DNA of 64,000 nt from Poindextera sp036494815. GTDB lineage: Bacteria; Pseudomonadota; Alphaproteobacteria; Caulobacterales; Caulobacteraceae. This document shows, piece by piece, positions 43,837 through 52,762 of the stretch. How positions within the stretch are numbered: the first letter of the stretch is position 1; each line of letters opens with the position of its first letter. The position numbers were made by a program, and so were the translations under genes. Location of the stretch: the NCBI GenBank assembly GCA_036494815.1, contig DASXNV010000033.1, positions 142,865 through 206,864 of the forward strand, given 5' to 3'. The notes below the pieces were generated by a model. That model did not search any database. It was not told the DNA's origin and saw only the letters and a list, made by a program, of their open reading frames with translations.

Positions 43837-44916
43837 TCAACCGAACAGATCCATCTGATCTGTAGCCTTGGGCGGCGGGCGAAACAGACTCAGATCCATC
43901 CTGCGCCGGTTGGGGCCGTTCAGGCCCAGGCGGCGGCAGGCGATCACGAAGCGGGTGCGGATCAGGTCGGCGATCGGGCCTTCGCCGCGCATGCGCTTGC
44001 CCCAGTCGGAATCGTAGTCCTTACCCCCGCGCATCTGCCGCACCAGCGACATCACCCGGGCCGCGCGATCGGGGCGCTCGGCCGCCAGCCACTCGCGAAA
44101 CAGGTCCTTGATCTCCAGCGGCAGCCGCAGGACCGTGAAATAGGCCAGGGTGGCTCCGGCCTCGGCGGCGCGTTCCAGCACCGCCTCCATTTCGTGATCG
44201 TTGAGGCCCGGGATCACGGGCGCAAAGCCCACGGCCGCCGGCACGCCCGAGGCGCTCAGGCGGGCGATGGCGTCAATGCGGCGATCGGGGGTCGAGGCGC
44301 GCGGCTCCATGGCCCGGGCTAGCTTGCGATCCAGGGTGGTCACCGAAACCGCGACCATGGCGAGGTTGTCAGCGGCCATTGGGCCCAGGATGTCGATGTC
44401 GCGGGTCACCAGGGCGTTCTTGGTGGTGATCCCCACCGGATGGCGGAATTTGGCCAAGACCTGCAGGATCTCGCGGGTGATCCTCAGGCGCGCCTCGACC
44501 GGCTGGTAGGGATCGGTATTGGCGCCCAACTGGATATAGGCGGGCTTGTAGCTAGGCCGGGATAGCTCCTTCTCCAGCAGGCGAGGCGCCTCGGGCTTGA
44601 AGAACAGCTTGGTCTCGAAATCCAGCCCTGGCGACAGGCCCATATAGGCGTGGGTCGGCCGGGCGAAACAATAGATGCAGCCGTGCTCGCAGCCGCGATA
44701 GGGATTGATCGACTGGTCGAAACCGATGTCGGGGCTGTCATTGCGGCTGATGATGCGGCGAGCGGTTTCCGGCGTCAGGGTGGTCTGGCGCTGCTTTGGC
44801 GGCCCATCGTCATCGGTCCAGCCGTCGTCGAAAGTCTCGCGCGCGAAGGCCTCGAAACGGCCAGTGGCGTTGGACTGGGAGGCGCGGCCTCGGGCGAGCG
44901 GCGGCTGAATGGGCAT
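43837..44916 (-). CDS. PA0069-family radical SAM protein (SplB-related)
   Basis: 359 residues. Iron-sulfur motif Cys76-x3-Cys80-x2-Cys83 in YRGCEHGCIYCFARP, followed by LGANTDPYQPVEARLRITRE and GITTKNALVTRDIDIL. The family is distantly related to spore photoproduct lyase and is often named PA0069 type; function is unproven. An SOS box lies 25 bases before the start, which suggests a DNA-damage role. The tail DLSLFRPPPKATDQMDLFG resembles a beta-clamp-binding peptide (QMDLFG), another hint of replication or repair links. Confidence 0.9.
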   Translation of the reverse strand: MPIQPPLARGRASQSNATGRFEAFARETFDDGWTDDDGPPKQRQTTLTPETARRIISRNDSPDIGFDQSINPYRGCEHGCIYCFARPTHAYMGLSPGLDFETKLFFKPEAPRLLEKELSRPSYKPAYIQLGANTDPYQPVEARLRITREILQVLAKFRHPVGITTKNALVTRDIDILGPMAADNLAMVAVSVTTLDRKLARAMEPRASTPDRRIDAIARLSASGVPAAVGFAPVIPGLNDHEMEAVLERAAEAGATLAYFTVLRLPLEIKDLFREWLAAERPDRAARVMSLVRQMRGGKDYDSDWGKRMRGEGPIADLIRTRFVIACRRLGLNGPNRRRMDLSLFRPPPKATDQMDLFG

Positions 44917-44940
44917 GTCCCAAGCCTATTCTTGCCACAA

Positions 44941-44955
44941 GAACAAAACAAGAAC
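44941..44955 (-). promoter_or_regulatory. LexA (SOS) box upstream of the radical SAM gene
   Basis: Reading the minus strand, GTTC-TTGTTTT-GTTC matches the alphaproteobacterial LexA site GTTC-N7-GTTC exactly. It is 25 bases upstream of the radical SAM start and points the same way. The divergent glycosyltransferase gene begins 70 bases to the other side and may share it. Confidence 0.8.
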
Positions 44956-45024
44956 TCTATGGTTGCCACAACCTGTAACCCGCCGGAGGCTTGACGCAGG
45001 CGAGCGCACTCGCTTCATGGCTTG

Positions 45025-45537
45025 GTGATCAGCGCCATTGTCACCGCCCTGAACGACGAGCGAGGCCTCGCCGCCACGCTGTCCTGCCTGACCACGGCGG
45101 CGGTGGACGGTTTTGTGCGCGAGGTGATCGTCGCCGACGGCGGGACGAGCGCCGCCGTATTGGAGATCGCCGAGGACACCGGCGCCCGGTGGGTGCGCGG
45201 ACCAGTCGATGTCGCCTGTCCGCTGGCCAAACAGCCCTGGCTGCTGATCTTGCCGGCCGGTGTGCGGCTGCAGATGGGATGGGAGCCGGCCGTGCGGGCG
45301 CACATCAAACGCCATCCCGAGACCGCCGGCTGGTTTCGCCTGAACTATACGGCCGACGGGCTGGGCCCGCGGCTGGAGGAGGCGTGGGCCAATGGAGTCG
45401 CACAGGTGCTGGCGCGCCCCCGCGCCGACCATGGGCTATTGATCTCCGCGCGCCAGTGGGCCGCGTCGTCGGGGCGGGGCAGGGGGGGTAGACCGATCGG
45501 CGCCCGGATACTGGTAGGCGGCGCCGATCTGGGCTGA
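45025..45537 (+). CDS. Short glycosyltransferase family 2-like protein
   Basis: 170 residues from GTG (an in-frame TTG precedes it). MISAIVTALNDERGLAATLS and REVIVADGGTSAAVLEIAED are the nucleotide-sugar half of a GT-A fold. The DxD region is weak (around residues 65-85), and the second, acceptor-binding half is largely missing, so it is much shorter than most GT2 enzymes. Related small proteins occur in Caulobacterales. Activity uncertain. Confidence 0.7.
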   Translation: MISAIVTALNDERGLAATLSCLTTAAVDGFVREVIVADGGTSAAVLEIAEDTGARWVRGPVDVACPLAKQPWLLILPAGVRLQMGWEPAVRAHIKRHPETAGWFRLNYTADGLGPRLEEAWANGVAQVLARPRADHGLLISARQWAASSGRGRGGRPIGARILVGGADLG

Positions 45538-45543
45538 CGGGTC

Positions 45544-46359
45544 TCAGGCCGGCCGGTCGGGCCGATCCAGGCGTTCGGTGAGGGTCAGAAGATCAGCCCA
45601 GGCCTTCTTTTTCGCCGCCGGCTGCCGCAGCAGAAAGGCTGGATGCAGGGTCGGCAGGGCAGGTGTGACCTGGTCTGAGCCCTCCGCACGCCAGTCGAAC
45701 CAGCGCCCGCGCAAGGTCAATATGCCTTCGGGCCTTTGCAGCACCGACTTGGTCGAAGCGCCGCCCACAAGCAGCAGAAAGCGCGGGGACACCAGGGCGA
45801 TGGCCCGTTCAAGGAACGGCGCGCAGATCATTTGCTCCTGGGGGCTGGGGGTGCGATTGCCGGGCGGGCGCCAATAGACGGTGTTAGTGATGAACACCCG
45901 GTCTTTCAGGCCGGCGGCGGCCACCATGCGATCGAGCAGTTTGCCTGCGCGGCCGACAAAAGGCGCGCCTTGAATATCTTCCTCAGCGCCCGGCGCCTCG
46001 CCGATGATCATCACCGGCGCGTCCGCCGCCCCCCGCGAAAACACGGCCTGGCGCGCGCCCTCGCGCTTGAGCGGACAGCCATCGAATGCTGCGACGGCCG
46101 CGGCCAGTTCGGTCAGGTCCTGGGCGGCGGCGGCCAAGCGGCGGGCTTCAGCGATGGCCGCGGCGATGTCAGGGGTGGCGCTGGCGGCCGGAGGGGCCTG
46201 TTCGATCAAGGTCGGCGCGGACACCGGCGCACGCGCAGGCCGTAGGGATTCGGCCAGGCGGTCGACGCTTTCGTCCTCATAGCACGCGTCCACCCCGGCC
46301 TCGGACCAGAAGGCCAGCAGGCTCTCGACGGCGCGGACATCCAGGGCGGCGGCGGGCAT
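45544..46359 (-). CDS. Family-4-like uracil-DNA glycosylase
   Basis: 271 residues. Motif A GEAPGAEEDIQGAPFVGRAG, the TNTVYWRPPGNRTPSPQE segment and the C-terminal motif LHPAFLLRQ are those of type 4 UDG. The N-terminal 85 residues are a variable alanine-rich extension. Of the four cysteines that ligate the [4Fe-4S] cluster in characterised type 4 enzymes, only two have equivalents here (DGCPLK and MICAPF); the others are Phe and Trp. Removes uracil from DNA; cluster binding is doubtful. Confidence 0.85.
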   Translation of the reverse strand: MPAAALDVRAVESLLAFWSEAGVDACYEDESVDRLAESLRPARAPVSAPTLIEQAPPAASATPDIAAAIAEARRLAAAAQDLTELAAAVAAFDGCPLKREGARQAVFSRGAADAPVMIIGEAPGAEEDIQGAPFVGRAGKLLDRMVAAAGLKDRVFITNTVYWRPPGNRTPSPQEQMICAPFLERAIALVSPRFLLLVGGASTKSVLQRPEGILTLRGRWFDWRAEGSDQVTPALPTLHPAFLLRQPAAKKKAWADLLTLTERLDRPDRPA

Positions 46360-46507
46360 CGACAAGGGGTTCCAACGGCCACACAAAGAACCGGTGACGG
46401 ATTGGTTCAAGGGATTGCCCTTGACCGCGCAAACGTCAACTTCGAATAAGTCACTGAAGGATTCAATCGTCGCGTCAACGCGGCGCCGGCCCCGGGGGAA
46501 GACCATC

Positions 46508-48181
46508 ATGAGCGAAGAGCTCGAACGCGAAGCGATGGAATATGATGTGGTCATCGTTGGCGGCGGCCCGGCGGGGCTGTCGGCGGCGATCCGGCTGAAA
46601 CAGCTGGCGGCCGAGGCGGGATCGGAGATCTCCGTCGCGCTTTTGGAAAAAGGCTCCGAGGTCGGCGCCCATATCCTGTCGGGCGCGGTGATCGATCCCA
46701 AGGCGCTGAACGAGCTCTTCCCCGACTGGAAGGCCATGGGCGCGCCGCTGGAAACCCCGGTGACCAAGGACAAGTTCCTGATCCTGGGTCCGGCGGGCGA
46801 GATCGGCCTGCCCATGTTCGCCATGCCGCCGTTCATGCACAACCATGGCAACTACATCGCCTCGCTGGGCAATGTCTGTCGCTGGCTGGCCGAGCAGGCC
46901 GAGGGCCTGGGTGTCGAGATCTATCCCGGCATGGCCGTCTCGGACCTGGTCTGGAACGAGGATGGCTCGGTCAAGGGCGTGGTCGCCGGCGTGTTCGGCG
47001 TCGGCAAGGACGGCGAGCGCACGGCGGACTACCAGCCGGGCCTGGAGCTGCACGCCAAATACACCTTCATCGCCGAAGGCGTGCGTGGCTCGCTGTCCAA
47101 GGCGCTGCAGGCCAAGTTCAACCTGACCGAAGGCAAGAGTCCGCAGAAGTTCGGCCTCGGCGTCAAGGAGCTGTGGCAGGTTCCTGATGCAAACTTCCAG
47201 CCGGGCCTGGCGGTGCACACCCTGGGTTGGCCGCTGGACGACAAGACCGGCGGCGGCACCTTCATGTACCACTTTGGAGACAATTACGTCTCCATCGGCC
47301 TGGTGGTGCACCTGAACTACAAGAACCCGTTCCTGTCGCCGTTCGACGAGTTCCAGCGCTTCAAGCATCACCCGTCGGTGAAGCCCTATCTGGAGGGCGG
47401 CAAGCGCATCGCCTATGGCGCCCGCGCGATCACCGAAGGCGGTCTGCAGTCGGTGCCCAAGCTGACCTTCCCGGGCGGCGTGCTGGTCGGCTGCTCGGCC
47501 GGTTTCGTCAATGTGCCGCGAATCAAGGGCAGCCACAACGCCATGAAGACCGGCATGCTGGCCGCCGAGGCGGCGTTCAAGGCGATCGCCGCCGGGCGCG
47601 CCAGCGACGAACTGGTCGAATACGAAGCGGCCTATCAGTCGTCCTGGGTGGCCAAGGAGCTGAAGCTGGTCCGCAACGCCAAGCCGTTCCTGACCAAGTT
47701 CGGCACCCTGCTGGGCATGGCCTTCGGCGGGTTCGACATGTGGTGCACGACGCTGTTGGGCGGCTTCTCGTTCTTCGGGACTCTGAAGCATAAGAAGACC
47801 GACGCGGCCTCGACGGGCCTGGCCAAGGACTACGAGCCCATCGTCTATCCCAAACCCGATGGGGTGCTCAGCTTCGACAAGCTGTCCTCGGTGTTCCTGT
47901 CCTCGACCAATCATGAGGAAAACCAGCCGGCGCACCTGAAGCTGAAGGACGCGTCCGTGCCGATCTCGGTCAACCTGCCCAAATATGGCGAGCCGGCGCG
48001 ACTCTACTGCCCGGCGGGGGTCTATGAGGTGCTCTACGACGAGGCGGGCCACAATCCGAAGTTCCAGATCAACGCCCAGAACTGCGTCCACTGCAAAACC
48101 TGTGACATCAAGGACCCGTCGCAGAACATCACCTGGACCACGCCGGAGGGTGGCGGCGGCCCAAACTATCCGAACATGTGA
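46508..48181 (+). CDS. Electron-transfer flavoprotein-ubiquinone oxidoreductase
   Basis: 557 residues. FAD-binding DVVIVGGGPAGLSAAIRLKQ near residue 14, the ubiquinone/membrane region GGFDMWCTTLLGGFSFFGTL, and a C-terminal 4Fe-4S domain with LYCPAGVYE and NCVHCKTCDI. It carries electrons from ETF to ubiquinone. Because this window encodes three or more acyl-CoA dehydrogenases, it is the natural respiratory outlet for the catabolic cluster, although it lies 30 kb away. Confidence 0.95.
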   Translation: MSEELEREAMEYDVVIVGGGPAGLSAAIRLKQLAAEAGSEISVALLEKGSEVGAHILSGAVIDPKALNELFPDWKAMGAPLETPVTKDKFLILGPAGEIGLPMFAMPPFMHNHGNYIASLGNVCRWLAEQAEGLGVEIYPGMAVSDLVWNEDGSVKGVVAGVFGVGKDGERTADYQPGLELHAKYTFIAEGVRGSLSKALQAKFNLTEGKSPQKFGLGVKELWQVPDANFQPGLAVHTLGWPLDDKTGGGTFMYHFGDNYVSIGLVVHLNYKNPFLSPFDEFQRFKHHPSVKPYLEGGKRIAYGARAITEGGLQSVPKLTFPGGVLVGCSAGFVNVPRIKGSHNAMKTGMLAAEAAFKAIAAGRASDELVEYEAAYQSSWVAKELKLVRNAKPFLTKFGTLLGMAFGGFDMWCTTLLGGFSFFGTLKHKKTDAASTGLAKDYEPIVYPKPDGVLSFDKLSSVFLSSTNHEENQPAHLKLKDASVPISVNLPKYGEPARLYCPAGVYEVLYDEAGHNPKFQINAQNCVHCKTCDIKDPSQNITWTTPEGGGGPNYPNM

Positions 48182-48314
48182 GAACCCAGAGGGGCGGTCC
48201 CGCTTGCCGCAGAGCTTGCGACCGCCCCCCAAAATGCGATTTTTCCGGCCCTGCGCCCGCGCGGGATTGTCGCGGCGCCTTGAAGCCGCCTCGGAAACAG
48301 TCGATTTTCAACCT

Positions 48315-50072
48315 ATGTCCCAGACCCGTCGCCTGCTGTCCGTTTCGCTCGCCTCCCTGGCGGCGTTGTCTCTCGCCGCCTGCGCCTCCGGGCCGAGCCT
48401 TCAGGTCGCGGGTCTGCGGCCAGGCCAAACCGCCCGGGTCCAGGTCGCAGACGACCAATCCTCGCTCTATGGCCTGTTCCTGGCCGGGCAGGAGGCGCTG
48501 AACACCGGCAAGGGCGACCAGGCCGCCGAATATTTCTCCCGAGCCGCCAAACAGGACGCGACCGCCGGCTTTCTGAAGGAGCGCGCCTTCACCGCCGCCT
48601 TGGTCGCAGGCGACGTGCCCCGCGCCGCCAGCTTGGCTCCGGGAGCAGATGAAGGCTCGGCGGGCATGCAGCGGCTGGGCCGGCTGACCCGCGCCGCGGA
48701 CGCCCTGGCGGCAGGAGACGGCCATGCCGCTCAAGCCGCCCTGGCCGGTGAACCGCTGGGTCCGCCGCATCGGGCCGCGGCCCTGTTGCTGGCGCCCTGG
48801 GCGGCCGCCTCCGCAGGCGACTGGAAGACCGCGCTGATCCTGCCCGATGCGCGGGGCGACCGGTTGGTGGATTCCATTTCGCGCTTGGACCAGGCCCTGC
48901 TGTTCGAGCGGGCCAAGCGCTATGACGAGGCCGATGCGGTGTTCCGCAAGCTGCTGGCGGATGGCGACGGCTCGGGCATCACCACCGCCGGCTATGCCGA
49001 ATTCCTCGAGCGGCGGGGGCGCCGCGCCGACGCCATTCAAATCTGCACCGCCTCGCTGAAGGGCGATCCCAACAACCGCACCATCCAGCAGATCCACGAC
49101 CGCGTGGCGGCGGGCCAACCCGCGCCGCCCATGCCCACCATCGCCCAGGGCGCCGCCCAGGCCCTGTTGGCTCCGGCCGCCATCCTGCTGGCTGAAAAGC
49201 AGCCGGAGCTGGGCCTGACCTATCTTCGCCTGGTGCTGCGCCTGGATCCGACCCGTGACGAGGCCTGGATCCTGGTCGGCGACGCCATGAGCAACGCCGG
49301 CGACGTGGAGGCGGCGCGCACCGCCTATGGCCATGTCCAGTCCGGCTCGACGGACTATGTGGCCGCCCGCGGACGTCTGATCCAAACCTATGAGCTGCCG
49401 GCCAATGCGGACAAGGTGCTGGGCTTGGCCCAGGACACCATCAAGGTCGCGCCAAACGACGACGACGCCCTGGCGCAACTGGCCGACGCCCTGCGCACCG
49501 CCGAGCACTATGACGAATCGGCCAAGGTGATGGACACCCTGCTGGCCCATCTGGGCGACCGGGCGAGTTGGGAAGCCTATTATATGCGCGGCATCGCCCT
49601 GGACCGTTCCGGCCATTGGCCGGAGGCTGAGCGGGACTTCAACAAGGCCTTGATGCTCAAGCCCGACGAATCCGAGGTGCTTAACTATCTCGGCTATTCC
49701 TGGATCGATCGCGGCGAGAAGCTGCAGCAAGCCAAGGCCATGGTCGAAAAAGCCGTGGCCGCCAAGCCGGACTCCGGCGCCATGGTCGACTCCCTGGGCT
49801 GGGCCTATTACCGCCTGGGCCAATACAGCCAGGCGGTGGAACAGCTGGAGCGCGCCGCCGAGCTTGAGCCGGCCGATCCCGATATCAACAACCATCTTGG
49901 CGACGCCTATTGGCAGGCCGGCCGGCGCATTGAAGCTCACTTCCAGTGGGAGCTGGTGCTGACCCTGGAGCCTGACGCCAAGATGAAGAACGAGGCCGAG
50001 TCCAAGCTGAAGTATGGCCTGAGTTCAGACGGCAAGCCGGCCTTGCCGCCGCCCACCGTCGCCTCGCGTTGA
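48315..50072 (+). CDS. TPR-repeat lipoprotein
   Basis: 585 residues. The N-terminal lipobox SLAACASG ends a signal peptide, so it is anchored by a lipidated cysteine. Many tetratricopeptide repeats follow: GLFLAGQEALNTGKGDQAAE, LAQLADALRTAEHYDESAKV, YMRGIALDRSGHWPEAERDF, and LGWAYYRLGQYSQAVEQLER. Similar outer-membrane TPR lipoproteins occur throughout alphaproteobacteria; their role is probably scaffolding. The stop is seven bases before the ispE start, implying a shared transcript. Confidence 0.88.
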   Translation: MSQTRRLLSVSLASLAALSLAACASGPSLQVAGLRPGQTARVQVADDQSSLYGLFLAGQEALNTGKGDQAAEYFSRAAKQDATAGFLKERAFTAALVAGDVPRAASLAPGADEGSAGMQRLGRLTRAADALAAGDGHAAQAALAGEPLGPPHRAAALLLAPWAAASAGDWKTALILPDARGDRLVDSISRLDQALLFERAKRYDEADAVFRKLLADGDGSGITTAGYAEFLERRGRRADAIQICTASLKGDPNNRTIQQIHDRVAAGQPAPPMPTIAQGAAQALLAPAAILLAEKQPELGLTYLRLVLRLDPTRDEAWILVGDAMSNAGDVEAARTAYGHVQSGSTDYVAARGRLIQTYELPANADKVLGLAQDTIKVAPNDDDALAQLADALRTAEHYDESAKVMDTLLAHLGDRASWEAYYMRGIALDRSGHWPEAERDFNKALMLKPDESEVLNYLGYSWIDRGEKLQQAKAMVEKAVAAKPDSGAMVDSLGWAYYRLGQYSQAVEQLERAAELEPADPDINNHLGDAYWQAGRRIEAHFQWELVLTLEPDAKMKNEAESKLKYGLSSDGKPALPPPTVASR

Positions 50073-50079
50073 TCCCATC

Positions 50080-50958
50080 GTGACGGCCACTGCTTTCGCG
50101 CCCGCCAAGGTCAATCTGTTCCTGCACGTGGGCGCGCCCCAGCCCGACGGCTTTCACCCGCTGTCGAGCCTGATGGTGTTCGCCGATGTGGGCGACCAAC
50201 TGACCTTGCACGCCGCCGACGCTCTGGGCCTGACCATCGACGGGCCATTCTCGCAGGGCCTTAGCGCGGCGGAAGACAATCTTGTGCTGCGGGCCGTGCG
50301 CGGCCTGTTCGAACGGGCGGGCCGGCCCGTCGCGCCGATCAGACTGACCCTGACCAAGGTGCTGCCCATCGCGGCGGGCCTCGGCGGCGGCTCCAGCGAC
50401 GCCGGCGCGGCCCTGCGCCTGGTGCGCGATCATCTGGGCCTGCCGGTGGACGATGACGGCCTGGAGGCCATCGCCAGCGCCCTGGGCGCCGACGGCGCGG
50501 CCTGCTTTCGGGTGCGGTCGGCCATCGCTGAGGGGCGCGGAGAGCGGTTGTCGCCGGCGCCGGGCTTTCCGCCCCTGGACGCCGTGCTGGTCAATCCCCG
50601 CGTTCCCTCGCCCACGGGGGCGGTTTATCGCGCCTATGACGACGCCGGTGCGCCGGGCTCGGGTGACCGCCCGGACCTGCCCGAAGCTTTCGAAGACGCC
50701 GTGGAGGCTGCGGGCTTTTTCGCCACCTGCCGCAACGATCTGGAGGCGCCCGCGGTGGCCCTCACGCCGCGCATCGGCGATGTGTTGGAGACCTTGCGCG
50801 GCGAGCCTGAAACCCTGCTCGCCCGGGTGTCAGGCTCCGGCGCCACCTGTTTCGCCCTCTGCGCCGGAGATTTCGAGGCTGAAAGCCTCGCCGAGCGGCT
50901 CGAGCTCATGCGCCCCGATTGGTGGGTGAGGCGCTGCCGACTGGGCGACGGGATATAG
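50080..50958 (+). CDS. ispE: 4-diphosphocytidyl-2-C-methyl-D-erythritol kinase
   Basis: 292 residues, GTG start. GHMP kinase family: FAPAKVNLFLHVGAPQPDGF at the N-terminus, the ATP motif LPIAAGLGGGSSDAGAALRL, and a late GHMP segment VSGSGATCFALCAG. Third kinase step of the non-mevalonate (MEP) isoprenoid pathway. Confidence 0.95.
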   Translation: MTATAFAPAKVNLFLHVGAPQPDGFHPLSSLMVFADVGDQLTLHAADALGLTIDGPFSQGLSAAEDNLVLRAVRGLFERAGRPVAPIRLTLTKVLPIAAGLGGGSSDAGAALRLVRDHLGLPVDDDGLEAIASALGADGAACFRVRSAIAEGRGERLSPAPGFPPLDAVLVNPRVPSPTGAVYRAYDDAGAPGSGDRPDLPEAFEDAVEAAGFFATCRNDLEAPAVALTPRIGDVLETLRGEPETLLARVSGSGATCFALCAGDFEAESLAERLELMRPDWWVRRCRLGDGI

Positions 50959-50995
50959 GCCTTAGCGTCGCCGCTGTTCACTCGTCATGGCCGGC

Positions 50996-51649
50996 CTATT
51001 TCTTCTGCCCATAGCCTTTGAACTGCTGCATGACTTCAGCCATCTGGTCGTCATTCAGCAGGCTCGGGCCGCCGATGCACAGGGTTCCCCAATAGACGGC
51101 GGCCTGCTCCTCCATCTCCTCGGCGATCGTCAGGGCGCGGTCGAGCTTGCGTGAGGCGGCGATCAGGCCGTGATTGGCCATCAGGCAGGCCGAACCGCCG
51201 TCCATGGCGTCCGCCACCACATTGGCCAGCTCGAGGGTGCCAAAGGTGCGGTAGGGCGCCAGGGGCACGCTGGACTTGCCGCTGATCCCGACCATGTAGT
51301 GCAGCGGCGGAATCGGCTTGCCGGCGCAGGCCAGGATCGTGGCGTGGCGGGCATGGCAGTGCACCACGGCGCTGAAGTCCGGCCGGCGGGCATAGAGGCC
51401 GGCATGCATGCGCCATTCACTGGATGGGCGGAACGACCCAGCGGGGCTATTCCCCTCGGCGTCGACGAACACGATGGAGGCGGCGGTCAGGGCTTCCGGC
51501 GTCACGCCGCTGGGGGTCACAAGCAGGCCGTCCCCCATGCGCACCGACACGTTGCCGGAGGTGCCGCGGTTGAGCCCGCGGGTCTCCATCAGCCGCATGA
51601 TGCGGACCATATCCTCGCGAAGCCCCTGTTCGGTCGCTGGCTCGCTCAT
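50996..51649 (-). CDS. Class II aldolase/adducin family protein (FucA-like)
   Basis: 217 residues. Zinc ligands fit VVHCHARHATIL and the later ANHGLIAAS; the early GLNRGTSGNVSVR and VTPSGVTPEAL are the substrate-phosphate region of L-fuculose-phosphate-aldolase relatives. Start overlaps the stop of the sugar kinase gene by four bases, so kinase product could be its substrate (phosphorylate, then cleave). Actual sugar unknown. Confidence 0.88.
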   Translation of the reverse strand: MSEPATEQGLREDMVRIMRLMETRGLNRGTSGNVSVRMGDGLLVTPSGVTPEALTAASIVFVDAEGNSPAGSFRPSSEWRMHAGLYARRPDFSAVVHCHARHATILACAGKPIPPLHYMVGISGKSSVPLAPYRTFGTLELANVVADAMDGGSACLMANHGLIAASRKLDRALTIAEEMEEQAAVYWGTLCIGGPSLLNDDQMAEVMQQFKGYGQKK

Positions 51650-52593
51650 TGGCTGATCTCCCGTAGCGGACCTTCACGCATCAAACGCTCGGCGCTGTCG
51701 AACCCGTCGAGAATGCCCAGCGTGCCGACGCCCTGGGCGACCAGGGCCGCCACGGCGCTGGCCAGGCGGGCGGCGTCAATCACCGACCATCCCCGATCCA
51801 GGCCGGCGATGAACCCCGCGCAATAGGAATCGCCGCAACTGGTGGTGTCCACGGGGATGATAGCGTGGGCAGGCAGGCGCGCAGCCCCCTGGCCATCGAC
51901 GATCACCGAACCGTCGGCCCCGTCCTTGAAGACGCAGACGCCCGCGCCCAACTCGCGGAACACCGCCCCTGCCTCGGCCAGATCTTCGCGGCCAGACAGA
52001 AACCTCGCCTCGCCGGCGTTGGGCATAAAATAGTCCACCTGGGGCAGCAGGCGCTTCAGCTCCTCCATCACCGCCCCACGCGGCGAGATCAGATCGCAGG
52101 TCACGATCGCACCCGCCGCCTTGGCCTCGGCCAGCAGCGCCGCCCCCGGACCGCCGTTCAGCTTGGGGCCGCCGACCCCGGCATAATGGACGAACCGAGC
52201 CTCGCGAGCGGCGGCGATCACCGCCTCGGTGATCTCGGCCTTCATACTGGCGCCCATGGCGTGGAAGTTTGGCCGCCGTCCGGCGGAATCGATTGTCAGG
52301 ATGGTGGTCGAGGTGGGTTGGCCTGGCAGGGCGGGCAACAGGCCGGTGTCGACCCCATGCTCCTCCAGCACCATCCGCACCAGCTTGCCGGCGCCATCGT
52401 CGCCCAGGGCTGAGGCGAGTCGGGTCGCGACGCCCAGCTTACCGGCGATCAGCGCCGTCCCACCCGCGGTGCCGGCCGGCGCCAACACGATCTTGTCGAT
52501 CAGGGTCGTGGTCTCGGCCTGGGGAAGGGCGTCGATCGGCCGGGCCGTGACGTCCAGGGTGGTCAGGCCGATACAGAGCAGGCCATGACTCAT
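51646..52593 (-). CDS. PfkB-family carbohydrate kinase
   Basis: 315 residues. PfkB signatures: GTAGGTALIAGKLGVATRLA near residue 40 and the C-terminal VDTTSCGDSYCAGFIAGL, with Cys for the usual Gly in DTxGxGD (DTTSCGD retains the catalytic Asp). First gene of the kinase/aldolase operon. Specific sugar cannot be deduced. Confidence 0.88.
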   Translation of the reverse strand: MSHGLLCIGLTTLDVTARPIDALPQAETTTLIDKIVLAPAGTAGGTALIAGKLGVATRLASALGDDGAGKLVRMVLEEHGVDTGLLPALPGQPTSTTILTIDSAGRRPNFHAMGASMKAEITEAVIAAAREARFVHYAGVGGPKLNGGPGAALLAEAKAAGAIVTCDLISPRGAVMEELKRLLPQVDYFMPNAGEARFLSGREDLAEAGAVFRELGAGVCVFKDGADGSVIVDGQGAARLPAHAIIPVDTTSCGDSYCAGFIAGLDRGWSVIDAARLASAVAALVAQGVGTLGILDGFDSAERLMREGPLREISQ

Positions 52594-52762
52594 CCACGTC
52601 TCCTTGATCGCAGCTAGCGGGCGGTCAGATAGCCTGAGTGTGATCGGGTAGTCAAAACTATCGTAACGGCCAGACTCCTATCATCGCTTTGGACTCCCAA
52701 GGTTGGCATTCCGGGCCGACGACAACCTGAAAAGTCCACCCCAAGCGAAAGCTCGACAGGCG

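Noticed and set aside
46475..48232. Long antisense frame across the ETF-ubiquinone oxidoreductase gene
   Set aside because: The plus-strand protein has complete family motifs; the antisense translation has none.
48129..49940. 600-codon antisense frame across the TPR lipoprotein
   Set aside because: Composition follows GC skew of the real gene and no start or ribosome-binding context supports it.
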